A stretch of 64,000 bases of DNA, taken from NCBI RefSeq assembly GCF_007565055.1, contig NC_044553.1, positions 45,001,420 to 45,065,419 on the forward strand. Direction: 5' to 3'. This stretch comes from Rhinopithecus roxellana (taxonomy: Eukaryota > Chordata > Mammalia > Primates > Cercopithecidae). Both the position numbers and the translations under genes were made by a program. Positions 34,475 to 45,535 of the stretch are shown here, in pieces. Numbering within the stretch: the first letter of the stretch is position 1; each line of letters starts with the position of its first letter. The notes beneath the pieces are model-generated. The model did no database searches. It was not told where the DNA came from and was given only the letters and a program-made list of their open reading frames with translations.

Positions 34475-34544
34475 TAGTTCATGTAAATACACACACATAC
34501 ATATACATATAGTTCATGTAAATATATATATGTATACACACACA
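34475..34544 (+). repeat. Tandem duplication with 35-bp unit and CA/TA-rich sequence
   Basis: TAGTTCATGTAAATA starts at 34475 and again at 34510, in each case followed by CA- or TA-rich sequence (ACACACACATACATATACATA, then TATATATGTATACACACACA). Two units of 35 bp. Confidence 0.85.
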
Positions 34545-35589
34545 GCCTTCATCAAGGAAGATACTGCTCTTAGGATGTTTTCAGATTCAAGATGCTGTAA
34601 AATTTGTATTGATGATTGATTTTCTTTCCATCAATTGTAATTTCTACACTTAAAGCTCATTGATAGTTCTTCTTGTAGCATTAAAGTCTTCAGCATCTGG
34701 CATGAGTGGCTTTTTTTGTTGTTGGCAAAAAAAAAAAAAAAAAAAAAACGTTAGACTATACTGAGCAGATCCATCGAATAACCACACTCAACATACCTAA
34801 CAGTCGTAGAATGTGACTTCATTTGAAGCACAGTGATATCATTTGCTTGGATCCTCACCATGGTCTTGTTGGGTCGAATGGTTTTGGTTAATTGCTGTTA
34901 CAAACAAGCTGGGGTTAAGGCAGGTTTAGGTCACCAGGCAGGGCTCAGCCCATAAAGCAGAACGTGGATCTCCTAAGTCCCAGTCAGAGTTCCTTTCCTT
35001 TTGGTAACAGCAGGTCCCCTGTGGCCCACAATCGACTCACATTTGTTTCTCCAGGGTATGGATGGTTACAAGAAAGAGGCCAAGTAGAAGCTGGGGGTGC
35101 AGGAGGTTGGGCCAAAGTCAGAGTTCTTGAAAGATAAAGGTTGAAGGACCAGGACAGGAGACTGTCAAGAGTCAGAAGAAGAGTCCTGGGCTGGCTCTGT
35201 GACCCCAGCCAGCCACGCAACTGCTCCAGCCATCCAAAAACCTGAGTGCTGTTGGTCTCTGCAGGGCCTTCTAGCTTGTGTATTCCACAAGTCTGATTCT
35301 ATAAACTCACAATTCTTGAACATAGTGAAAAGAATGAATCAAAACCTGGAGTCTCATCACCTAGCTCTTTTGCTGTCACTCTCCTTGTATGACAAAGCAC
35401 AGCCCTTGGTGGGCAGGGTCTATTTTCTCTCTGTATTTATATATCTATGTTGAAGGAGACCACCTGGTCTCTTTCCCTCAAATGGGAAGTAGCATTATAC
35501 ACTTTTCCTATTATAAAAGAAATTTTGAAGTGTAAGTCTTACATACTTAAGAAAACACACAAATACATAAAAGAAACAGTCCATCTATA
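34545..35589. other. Unique sequence
   Basis: No recognised repeat or gene. A pure poly-A run at 34729-34748 precedes a CGTTAGACTATACTG segment; no retrotransposon body lies before it that I can name. Confidence 0.45.
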
Positions 35590-35880
35590 ATATTAGGAAA
35601 CTACTATTCTTACATTTTCACATTTTTCGCTATGCCCATATACACATGTGAGTAAATATTTGTATTTTATAAAAATAAACATATTCACAGGATTTTTGAA
35701 GGCTGCTGTTTTTACTTAAATGTATGGCAAAGGTCTTCAATGAATGCAGGTCTAACACACATCTTAATATCTGTGTAGGGGCATGATTGATTTATCCAGT
35801 CCCTAGCATCTAAATGTCCAGCAGTATTTTGCTGTAATAAACAACACTGTGGTAAATACTCTCATGAACTCATCTGAAGG
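35590..35880 (-). mobile_element. L1M LINE 3' region
   Basis: Antisense old L1: TTACATTTTCACATTTTTCGC, GTTTTTACTTAAATGTATGGC, TTAATATCTGTGTAGG, GATTGATTTATCCAGTCCCTAGCATC, TGCTGTAATAAACAACACTGTGGTAAATACTC. The order matches the L1M 3' part with the phrases (ATTTAACCAGTCCCC ... ACAAACAATGCTGC). Confidence 0.6.
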
Positions 35881-36429
35881 CCTCAGCATCTGGACTTGTA
35901 GAAATGGCTGATGAAGGTGGGGTCAGGAAATAGAAGCTGGGAGCTGTGGCATTCTGGTGCTCTCAGATGCTGTCTGTGAGCCTCGGGAAAGCAGTCAGTT
36001 CTGAGACCAAGCTAGGAGTTTGAGTCGGCACTGGAGAAGAGCTGGTTAGTGTTGGAAATGGCCTCTTCTCCAGGGATCCTTAGGGGTGGGAATGACCTAA
36101 AGCTTCACGACATACTTCCTGGAGCTGGGCTTCTCCAGTGGGCTAAGCCTATGGCATCTTCCAAAGAATAGACATTTCACCCAAAGAAAAAAATGACTAA
36201 TTGTATTTTGAAAACTCCTTACACATTAGACAATTGTCTGTTGATGTTTGGAGCCCACTGGAGCCTGCTGTTTGTGCTGCAGCCAATGAGCGTGAGGGGA
36301 GAAGAGAAGGAAACACCAAGATACGTGGCTTTGGAGGCTCAGTCTCCAGAGGGGAAGCTACTGTTGGTGGTTGGTATCAGATAGACTGAGGAAAGGAAAG
36401 TAGCATTGCAGAAGGTCCCAGAAGTTTCT
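35881..36429. other. Unique sequence
   Basis: No recognised repeat or gene. Confidence 0.5.
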
Positions 36430-36590
36430 TGTCCCTTCTCATATTGAATTCTCACAGCAGCTTTTAGAATTGTTCTCCTGTTTATGGATGAGGAAATCGA
36501 AGTGAGCAGAATCGGGTCACTACTCTAAGGCCAGCTCACAGTGGCAAAGCTGAGATTTATTTAGACCTTTGTCTTTCTGGCAATTTCTAT
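36430..36590 (-). mobile_element. MIR SINE
   Basis: Antisense MIR: GAATTCTCACAGCAGC, TCCTGTTTATGGATGAGGAAATCG, CACTACTCTAAGGCCAGCTCACAGTGGCAAAGCTGAGATTTA. The order and spacing fit MIRb. Confidence 0.75.
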
Positions 36591-37076
36591 TAAATCAGCC
36601 TGAGTAGTTTGGGAATTGCCCACAACACCATTGAAGTGAAAACTGATTAATATCAATTAATTGATATTGAGAGTGATGAGTTATTAATTACACGTGTAAG
36701 GAAGCTGAAGATAATGACAATGTGAGGCAGCAACTCACGTTCCAGCTTATGTGGTTAGACCCTTATAAGTTGCCATTTTGTCTTTACACCCTGACCCTCA
36801 TGTGTGTTGATAGTGCGGCCAATGAATGTGGTACAGGCTGGGATCTGGCTTCCATGGGGCTCTCACCCTCTTCTCTGTGCTCAGAGACTTTACAACAAGA
36901 GCTTAGAAGTAAGTTCTCCTCTGGGCTGAGACTAGGGAAGGAGTTTGAGAGTACAGAATAGCTAGAACATTCCTTTAGTTGCCACTAGTGCATTTCCTGC
37001 TGTGGTAAAGATGACACTCCAGCCAGCCCCAATGGTCACAAAGTCTCTGATGTGTCCATTCAACTTTTTCTTGTTA
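36591..37076. other. Unique sequence with a perfect palindrome
   Basis: No gene. AATATCAATTAATTGATATT (36649-36668) is a perfect 20-bp palindrome without a loop. Confidence 0.5.
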
Positions 37077-37084
37077 CCCTAGTC

Positions 37085-37577
37085 TAGGGGTTGGCAAAGC
37101 AGTTTTTGTAGAGGGTCAGACAGTAATTAGTTTAGGCTTTGTGGGGCATACATCTGTCACAGTTACTCAGCTCTGCCACTGAAGTGAGAAAGCAACCATA
37201 AACAATACATACACAAGCATGACTCTGTTCCCATAAAACTATTTAGCCGGGTGCTGTGGCTCACACCTGTAATCCTAGCACTTCGGGAGGCCGAGGCAGG
37301 CAGATCGCCTGAACTCAGGAGTTTGAGACCAGCCTAAGCAACGTGGTGAAGCCCCGTTTCTACTAAAAATACAAAAAATTAGCCAGGTGTGGTGGTGTGT
37401 GCCTATAATCTCAGCTACTCAGGAGGCTGAGGCACGAGAATCGCTTGAACCCAGGAGGCAGAGGTTGCAGCAAGCCAAGATTGTACCATTGCACTCCAGC
37501 CTGGGTGACAGAATGAGGTTGTTTCAAAAAAGAGGGAAAAAAAATTTGGCCAGTGGGCTGTGATTTGCCAGTCCCTG
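37085..37577 (-). mobile_element. hAT-type DNA transposon split by an AluS
   Basis: Two parts: 37085-37244 (TAGGGGTTGGCAAAGCAG, TTTTTGTAGAGGGTCAGACAG, TTTAGGCTTTGTGGG, CAGCTCTGCCACTG, ATAAACAATACATAC) and 37545-37577 (TTTGGCCAGTGGGCTGTGATTTGCCAGTCCCTG). They have inverted ends (AGGGGTTGG.../...CCAGTCCCTG). CCCTAGTC and CCTTAGCC flank the element (6 of 8 bases agree), consistent with the 8-bp hAT target duplication. Opposite orientation to the copy at 56649. Confidence 0.8.
37245..37544 (+). mobile_element. AluS inserted in a hAT element
   Basis: A complete Alu: AGCCGGGTGCTGTGGC, CACCTGTAATCC, GCAGATCGCCTGAACTCAGGAG, ACTAAAAATACAAAAAATTAGCC, TTGCACTCCAGCCTGGGTG and an impure A tail. AluS-class by its bases and divergence. 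Confidence 0.93.
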
Positions 37578-38059
37578 CCTTAGCCCAATAGGTTTATCAA
37601 AACCCCAAACGTTCCTTTATTAACTCAAGATAATGCTTCAGAATACACATTGTCTCAAGTTTATTGGTCTCTGGGCACAAAGAGTGTAGACATGATGGCC
37701 ACTAACATTTCCCTGCTCCTGTCAGTGAATGAAAGCTTCATTCTACCAGATTGCCATGTGGCTGAACACAGAGCCAGCGTTTTTGCAGAAAAAGTTGAAT
37801 GGGTACATCAGAGACTTTGTGACCATTGGGGATATTCTGTGGATGCTGTTCATATGTGGTGGTCACAGGTGTCCTGAAGAAGAATGCTGTTACCTAAGAA
37901 AAGCTTGTCACCTGCTCCTGGCACAGTGGTCTGAACTTGGGACTGGCTGACCTCACTGGAGGGAAACCTATCAGCTCCAATATCCCATTTTGTTTCCCCA
38001 GTTGTTTCTGACGAGACAGAACAGTAAAGCCCAGGGTCACATTCTCCTAGAGTGTCTAC
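37578..38059. other. Unique sequence
   Basis: No recognised repeat or gene. A 75-codon plus-strand frame (37650-37877) is likely chance. Confidence 0.5.
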
Positions 38060-39450
38060 TTCCTAGAAGAGTAGAGAATACTTACGACTAAGACACAGGA
38101 AGCTTGGATTTTCCCCCTGCTGTGTCCCTATTTAGCTCCTTTACTTTGAGCAGACTGCTTCCCTGTTCTGGGCTCAGTTTTCTATCAAAAGTCATCTTCA
38201 TGTGCAAAAGAGTAAAGTTGTATCCTTGCCTTATACCTTATTCAAAAATTAACTCAAAATGGATCAAAGACCTAAATGCAAGAGCTAAAACTATAAAACT
38301 CTTAGAAGAAAACACAGGGGAAAGTCTTCATGGCATTGGATGCGACTCCATAAAGCATTGGTAACAAAAGAAAAAATACACATTGAACTACATAAAAATT
38401 AAACATTTCTGTGCATCTAATGACACAACAGAATGAAAAGGCAGCCTGTGGAATACAAAACACTGTTTGCAAGCCATGTGTTTAGTAAAAAGTTAATATC
38501 CAGAATATATAAAGAACTACAATTCCACAAGAGAAAACATCCCAAAATCTAATTAAAAATAGGCAATGGATGTGAATATACATTTCTCCAAAGAAGACAT
38601 ATAAATGTCCAGTAAGCACACGAAAAGATGTGTAATATAGCACTAATTATTATTAGGGAAATACAAATCAAAACCATAATAGGTATGGGTATTAGGATGG
38701 GTACTGTCAAACCCAGAAAATAGCAAGTATTGGCAAGGATGTGGAGAAATTGGAACTCTTGTGTTGGTGGGAATGTAAAGTCCAGTTTCTTTGTAAACCA
38801 GTATGGTGGTTCCTCCAAAAATTAAAGATAGGATTACCATATGATCTAGCAATTAGATTTCTGGGCATATACCCCCAAGGAATTGAAAGCAGGGTCTCAA
38901 AGAGATATCTCTACATCCATGTTCATAGCATTATTCACAATAGACAAAGGGTAGATGCAACCTGTGTGTTCATAGTCACGTGAATGGATAAATGTGGCAT
39001 ATATGCATACAATGGAATATTTGGCCTTAAATTCTGACACTTATTACAATGTAAATGGACCTGAGGATATTACGCTAAGTGAAATAAGCCAGTCATAAAA
39101 AGACAAATACTGTTATGATTCCAATTACATGAGGTACATAGAGTAGTAAAATTCATAGAGACAGGATGGTGGCTGCCAGGGAATGCAGAGAAGGAGAATG
39201 GGGAGTTGTTACTTAATGGGTCTAGAATTTCAGTTTTGTAAACTGAAAAGAGTTCTGGAGATGGATGGTGGTGATGGTTGTATAACCGATGTGAATGTAC
39301 TCAATGCCATTGAACTGTACACTTTAGAAATCTAACATGGTAAATTGTACATTATATTTTACCACAATTAAAAATGGAAAAAAGCTTAAAAAAGTCATCT
39401 TTAGATGACTGCCAAAGTCCCTTCTGCTCTAAAGTTTTATGTTTCTACTG
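38060..39450 (+). mobile_element. MIR-family element split by an L1
   Basis: 38060-38198 reads ...TTCCCTGTTCTGGGCTCAGTTTTCTATC and 39402-39450 reads TAGATGACTGCCAAAGTCCCTTCTGCTC, together following the MIR-family order (CTGGGCCTCAGTTTCCTCATC ... AGATGATCTCTAAGGTCCCTTCC). The L1 at 38199-39389 sits between them. Confidence 0.6.
38199..39389 (+). mobile_element. 5'-truncated L1M LINE with target-site duplications
   Basis: The ORF2 3' end and 3' UTR of an old L1 (L1MA/L1MB-like). Landmarks are TTAACTCAAAATGGATCAAAGACC, GATGTGGAGAAATTGGAACTC, GGATAAATGTGGCATATATGC, ACAATGGAATATTTGGCC, GATGGATGGTGGTGATGG, GAATGTACTCAATGCCATTGAACTG and an A-rich tail. AAAAGTCATCTT flanks it at 38187-38198 and 39390-39401 (12-bp target-site duplication). 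Several stops and frame breaks leave no intact ORF2. Confidence 0.93.
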
Positions 39451-39589
39451 TGCATATGGGAAGGGGGTTTGGAGGATACAGGTGCTCATATGAAACAGAG
39501 GATTGGCCCTTCCATTCCTGATCACAGTGCTGTCCATCTTCTAACTCTTCACAGGGAGAAACAGTTCATCTTCAAATGCTTGGTCTCTT
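39451..39589. other. Unique sequence
   Basis: Nothing recognised. Confidence 0.5.
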
Positions 39590-39715
39590 GGGAGCCTTGT
39601 GTTATTCTGCCCATCTTACAGATGAAGAAACTGAGACTCGGGGTTTCAATGCCTTTTCTGGGGCATTGAGTTAATACATGGACACACCGGGTTCAGTCAG
39701 GCTTCCCTCATTACA
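39590..39715 (-). mobile_element. MIR fragment
   Basis: Antisense MIR core: TGTTATTCTGCCCATCTTACAGATGAAGAAACTGAGACTCGGGG, then a diverged end with GGGTTCAGTCAGGC. Confidence 0.7.
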
Positions 39716-40039
39716 CTTCTTGGATGCCTTAAGGATGGCTTTCTAAGATGTCACTGACACCATGCTCAGCAGATCACCTGGGGGGTGCCTTAAGAGAAGC
39801 AATAGTGCTTCCTTTTTGAGAGAGGAGGAAAATGTGGGTCCTAGGGCAGGCAGAATCACACTGCCAGGAGTGAGGTTGGGCTGGCGTGGAGGACCATGAG
39901 TTAGTCTCTGTCACCTCCAGAAACAGGGGCCCCAGGTGTTAAAATGCTCCATGCACTGGTGCTAAAAAGCTGAGCAGGACAGCCACATGAACAGAATTTC
40001 TCTCTGGATGGACAAGATGACCACCTTGACCCGACATGC
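39716..40039. other. Unique sequence
   Basis: Nothing recognised beyond short L2/MIR-like words. Confidence 0.45.
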
Positions 40040-40520
40040 TGTCTTGATTGGGAAACATCCACTGAACCGCTAAACAGTGCCAGGCACAGAGATGAAGCAG
40101 GAAATAGATGGGGCAGGTGGCTCTGCCGTGGTGCTCACACCCCACCGAGGAGACACAAAGACAAATGCACACACATGACATCTTCAGGTAAAGTCCAGCG
40201 AGGGAAACAAATAGGGTGATCTGGTGGGGAGTAATTGGGGAGAAGGAATCGGTTTTTGAGGCGACGATGTTTTAGTTGTGACCTGAAGGAAGAAGAAGAG
40301 ACCACAGATGACAAGCAAGGGGCAAAACACACCAGGCAGGGGACAGCAAGCACAGGTGTCCTCCCACTGGGCAGAGCTTGGGGATGGGGAGGAGGCCAGT
40401 GTGGGCAGGCAAAGTGAGGGGCAGGTATGCAGAGCGGGTAGCCTGGAAAGTCATGGTCCAGAGTCTGGGTTTTATACTGGGAGCCCTGAGAATTTAAGAG
40501 TTTTAAGCCTATGTGTGGGA
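40040..40520 (-). mobile_element. L2 LINE, 3' region
   Basis: Antisense L2 with many landmarks in order: CACTGAACCGC, AACAGTGCCAGGCACAGAG, GAGGAGACACAAAGAC, TTGTGACCTGAAGGAAGAAG, CACACCAGGCAGGGGACAGCAAGCACAGG, GGAGGCCAGTGTGGGCAGGC, GGTAGCCTGGAAAGTCATGG, CTGGGTTTTATACTGGGAGCC and AAGAGTTTTAAGCC. A 137-codon minus-strand frame (40135-40548) lies in it and matches no expected L2 domain, so it is chance. Confidence 0.85.
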
Positions 40521-40825
40521 AAGGGGATTCTACCACTGAAAAGCCCACAACTTAAACCTGACAGAAGAACGGGGAAGTCCCCCATAGCTGCTCAGCCCAT
40601 TGACACAGCCTGGCCTAGTGCCTCCACAAAATATTCCTATTACCCATATGGAAAACATCTAGTCAACATACTTCAGGAGTTATAGGATGAATGCATTTTT
40701 CAATGTTTCTTTTAGGTACCATAAACCTTCAATTTTATGAGGAATGAATATTGATGTTGAACCATAAACAGAGCTGGGCCAGTTTGATTAGAAAATTAGC
40801 AATTTCATGCCAAGCAGGTAATTTC
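40521..40825. other. Unique sequence
   Basis: Nothing recognised. Confidence 0.5.
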
Positions 40826-40896
40826 CTCTTTTCTTTCTCTTTATTTGCCTCTCTTTCTTCTCTCTTTCTCTTTTTCTTTTCTTTCTCTCGCTCTCA
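40826..40896 (+). repeat. Polypyrimidine (CT/TTTC-rich) tract
   Basis: About 70 bp of almost pure C and T on the plus strand with CTTT, CTCT and TTTC words. Such tracts can form triplex (H-DNA) structures; no function is shown here. Confidence 0.9.
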
Positions 40897-41526
40897 AATC
40901 TAATGCCTGAGACAAAGGAGCTGGCTCTCCCTTGGATGACAGCAGCTTTCACATGTAGTTTGAAGCGCATGTCCTGAAATCTGGGGACAAACTTTGCTTT
41001 GTCAGTGGCCTTGACCTCTGGGAAGGTACCTCACAATGAAGGGAACACTGCCCGTTGTGAATGCCTTGCAGAGTGCCTTGGATGGGAAAAGACTGCAAAA
41101 ATCACCAAAAAGTTAAATAATCACCACCCCTTCCCCCACCTCCCCAGCAAGGCCAATAACAGGAAGGCAAGAAGGCTTATGGTGCCAGAACCTGGGGAGA
41201 GAAAAGATCTTGAAAAATAACTTCCGGAAGAAATGAAAGCCAAAAATCTCAAACATCCCATCCAACAGGAAATTATAATCAGCTTTAAGAAATTCCAGGG
41301 AAAGTACCCTGGGACACTTGAAAATTTGGCACAAGGATATCAGTTGGGCCGAGGAGGAGCTGAGGATGGATTTACAAGTTCCCCAAACATTTGGGGGTAT
41401 GTTCAGTGTCCTGACACTCCCCCAGTATCCTAGGAGGGCAGATACATCAGTGGTGTGCAAGAGGGATCCAGTGAAGGTGGTATGGACAGCTGTCATTTTT
41501 GCTACATGACTTCCTGCCGGAAGTAG
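40897..41526. other. Unique sequence
   Basis: No recognised repeat or gene. A 142-codon minus-strand open frame (41113-41541) has no domain I recognise. Confidence 0.5.
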
Positions 41527-41620
41527 ATATTTACTGGGCACGTTCTAGATGTCCGGCAAAGGCACTGGGGATACTTAGTGAACAAAACAGCCTGAGTCCC
41601 TTCCCTCTCTTTACTTTGAG
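41527..41620 (-). mobile_element. L2 fragment
   Basis: Antisense L2: TTTACTGGGCACGTTCTAGATGTCCGGC, CACTGGGGATACTTAGTGAACAAAACAGCC, GAGTCCCTTCCCTC. This is the classic L2 phrase for the 3' part. Confidence 0.75.
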
Positions 41621-42334
41621 AATGCTTTGCTTCCCAGTTGGAGAATTTCATAAGTCTGCTTATCAGACTGACCTGCCTTCCCCAGGAAAGGACCAAGAAA
41701 GTGACCCAAACTAGATCATCAGATGCACTCGCCCTGAAATTTCAATCAGGAATCTGCCTCTTCAGCCTTCCCCTAAATTCTGTGAGCTGCTGTGTAGCCA
41801 TGTGATAAACACCAGTTCTGCTTGAGGTAGTGTTGCTGTCTGCTGCTTATAACCAATGATCCTTGACTATTACAAGGTGGTCAGGAGGAAGGAGTTGGAA
41901 ACAAATGATTCTCTTTGCAGTTTAGACCAAAACTCAGGATTGCCAAGTCTAAAATCTAGTTTTTCTGCCTCACAGTCTTTTGGCTAAATTATTAACATAA
42001 CCCTTTTCTGGTCTCTTTGCTGTCAATTTCTTCCAGTGCCTCTGGTAACTGGAAGCTGCCAGCGGGAGCTTGGGCTTTAGGGAGTCACAGGTGGAGTCCG
42101 TAGAGAGGTATTTTTACCATAAATGCCTTGATTCCTGCTAGCCCTAAAAACCAACCAAAGTGATTATCGTAAAACATTTCCCCGTGCCTCCAGAACCATC
42201 AGAATCTTGAGGCTGGTAGACAAGGCCTGCCAAAATTGGGTCCCAGCATCCCTCGGTAGCTTGTCCCCACATCCTTACATATCCAATATTGAGGTTGTGT
42301 GGGGTCACTTGTCGTTCCCTAGCACTCAACAAAG
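41621..42334. other. Unique sequence
   Basis: Nothing recognised. Confidence 0.5.
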
Positions 42335-42690
42335 TGGCTTGTCTCAGTGCCTTTGCACAGACCTTCCCTCAACCAGGAATGTCTTTCCATGTTCCTGTGT
42401 TCTTTGAAAACCCTACTTTATCCTGAAAAACTCAGTTGCAGTGTTATCTCTGGTATAAAGTCACTCCTCAATGCCTAGAGGGAATAATCGTGTCTCCCTC
42501 TGTGTTCTCACATACTCCTCGCTTGCACTGCTGCTGTTTCCCTGCTCTTGACCCTGCATTCATTGTATCCGTATTCATGTGTCTCTAGAATTGACACTGT
42601 CAAGGTAGAGCTTGTTGTCTTTGGTCTCCCAAGGCTTAGCACAGTGCCAGGCTAAACAGACAATATGGGATTGTTGAATTAATTTACTTT
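42335..42690 (+). mobile_element. L2 LINE, 3' region
   Basis: Sense L2: GGAATGTCTTTCCATG, TTGAAAACCCTACTTTATCC, AACTCAGTTGCAGTGTTATCTC, AAGTCACTCCTCAATGCC, TGACACTGTCAAGGTAGAGC, AAGGCTTAGCACAGTGCCAGGC and TTGTTGAATTAATTTAC. Similar in order to the consensus from the TCAGGTCTTTGC segment to the end. Confidence 0.75.
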
Positions 42691-42869
42691 AATTGCTAAT
42701 TATAGGTCTCTAGGAATTAGTAGTTGAATTTGATCTGAACATGAGAGTCAGGCTTTGACTGCCCACTGGAACATCACTGCTCCCTCCTGCAGTCTCATCC
42801 CTGGCACTGACCTGCCGCTAACCTCTCCCATCCCTTTGACTTTTCTCATTCAGTGGCCACTGCCTCCCC
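42691..42869. other. Unique sequence
   Basis: Nothing recognised. Confidence 0.5.
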
Positions 42870-42985
42870 TCCTGGACAAACTGTAATCACCTAGTTCACC
42901 ACAGGGTACCTAGTCCCTGGCATGATGCTTAGCACATGCCAGGGACTAAGTTCTAATTGAATCGATGAATAAATAAAATGAGCTT
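42870..42985 (+). mobile_element. L2 tail with a hairpin
   Basis: AGTCCCTGGCATGATGCTTAGCAC, TTCTAATTGAATCGATGAATAAAT recall the L2 end. It includes a perfect inverted repeat at 42911-42948 (14-bp arms, 10-nt loop ATGCTTAGCA). Confidence 0.55.
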
Positions 42986-43092
42986 GATCCTTGTTTACTC
43001 CGGGATGAATCCTGCTTCACGCCCACCCCTAACATTTGTGAGACCAGGGAACAAGAGGAGGAAAAAACCAAGCTACAAAGCTGTTCTAAATT

Positions 43093-43904
<812 letters not shown>

Positions 43905-44090
43905 TATTCATTTTTTTAAAAATGTTACAGTATCTTTTAGAATATAAGTTGTTTTTGGTTACACGGATGAATTACATAGTGGTGAAGTCTAGGCTTTTAG
44001 TGTGCCCATCACCCGTATAATATACATTGTACCCAACAGGTGATTTTTCATCCATCAACCATGACTTTATTCTTTAATTTGGGAAATTTA
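43905..44090 (-). mobile_element. L1 LINE 3' end (L1P/L1MA-like)
   Basis: Antisense L1 3' UTR: AAGTTGTTTTTGGTTACACGGATGAATTAC, TAGTGGTGAAGTCTAGGCTTTTAG, GTGCCCATCACCCGTATAATATACATTGTACCCAACAGG and TTTTTCATCCATCAACC. Only the tail is present. Confidence 0.8.
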
Positions 44091-45059
44091 CCCATCAAGG
44101 GATCAAACAGAAAGGCCTTCCCTTCCCCCTCTACAGAGAGGCTGCTTCTACTCTGGTTTATCCTCGGGGGCTGCAAATGCATCAGTAGCCCAGAAAGAAC
44201 CAGAGCAATGGGGCACCAGGACACGCATGGGTGAGAGAGAAGCCTGAGCTTCTGCCATGACCACCCCTGAAAGGATGAGACGCGACAGGTAAAGCCCTCT
44301 CAAGGCTGGAGTGGGAATCCCTCTCAGACCAAATGTGCTTGGGTACGAAGGTGTAGAAGCCCCTGTTCCTCCATGGGATTTCTGCCATTAAGCAGAGGGG
44401 CTGCAACGTCGCCTTGGACAGACCCAGGTGGGCAGGAGGCCCGAAGGCTGACGGTGATGCTGCAATCTTCTGAGCTGAGCAAAACCAGTGGCTGGCGCTT
44501 TAAAGAAAGAAGGAGATTTTCTGCACGAAGGCTTTCAAATGGGCTCCTGCAGACAGCTGTGGCCAAGCTTTTGAAATATTTCTAGCCTCTGTTTTCCTGC
44601 TGTGAAGTCTTTCGAGAAACAGCTTAGGAGAGATGAGCTGTTTGCTATTCTGGGGCAGTGGGTGTGCAGATGAAAGGGCATATGGGATGGGGAGGAATAA
44701 TTCCCCAAGTGCCCATAAAATTTTTGATCTTTGGCCCCTGCTGTAAAGTGATTCTGGGAATGCTGGTCAGACAGGAGAAAGAGTGCGAGGTACTGGGGTT
44801 TCCTGTGACCTCCGTCTTCATCACCCAGGGCACCAAGATGGGACTCCTGTGGCTCCTGGAGGCTTCAAGACCTGTTGGAACTCAGGAGAATCTCAGGCCA
44901 AATGGCACTGAGAACTGGGGAGGTCTTAGGAAATGGACCCTGTCTATGTAATTGATTCAAAGGAGTAAATATTCCACCAAGAAAGCAATATTTTGCCTGT
45001 GATGTTTCAATTCTCTCAGGCTTAGGTGAGTCAAGGCTGTTTGACTTGCTGATCAGAGA
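44091..45059. other. Unique sequence
   Basis: No recognised repeat or gene. Confidence 0.5.
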
Positions 45060-45235
45060 ACTTAACCAAGAGAGTCATGAGACCTGGAATTAACCCTGGA
45101 CTTGGTCACCGTCTGACTGGGTGACTGACCACCTTACTTGCTCTCCCTGTCTTCATTTCCTAACCTGGAAAATGAGACCATTGGGCCATTTGTTCTAGAA
45201 GTTACCTTCCAGCTCAAAGATTTGAAATTAGCTTT
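45060..45235 (+). mobile_element. MIR-family fragment
   Basis: GGACTTGGTCACCGTCTGACTGGGTGACTGACC, TCATTTCCTAACCTGGAAAATGAGACC and TCTAGAAGTTACCTTCCAGCTC follow MIR-family order, diverged. Confidence 0.6.
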
Positions 45236-45344
45236 GCAGAAGTAGTGGAATGCAAGGGGGCAGTCTTGGAAATGCCTTCATGTACTCCTCACATTCAACT
45301 CATTCTGACTTTCATTTTTCTTCAGATAATAGTATAATTTACTT

Positions 45345-45535
45345 AGGGCTGGGAATTTGACTTTGGAGTCAGGGTAGATTTCAGTTCAGTGTCAACTTGG
45401 TCATGGATAACTGTGACCTTGGATGTGTGTTGGTTCTCTCTTGGAGCCTCAATTTCCTCATCTATAAACTGAGATACTGCCTGCTTCCCCAATCGTTGGG
45501 AGAATTCAGTGTGATCATGGCTGTGGGTTCTGGCT
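45345..45535 (+). mobile_element. MIR SINE
   Basis: TTGACTTTGGAGTCAGGGTAG, TTCAGTTCAGTGTCAACTTGG, AACTGTGACCTTGGATGTG, GAGCCTCAATTTCCTCATCTATAAACTGAG, ACTGCCTGCTTCCCC...GTTGGGAGAATTCAGTGTGATCATGG. Clear MIR order. Confidence 0.75.

Noticed and set aside
40135..40548. 137-codon minus-strand and 125-codon plus-strand open frames
   Set aside because: They lie in an L2 remnant and read neither strand's L2 protein.
41113..41541. 142-codon minus-strand open frame
   Set aside because: No domain, no clear codon bias and no neighbouring exon signals; chance is the simplest explanation.
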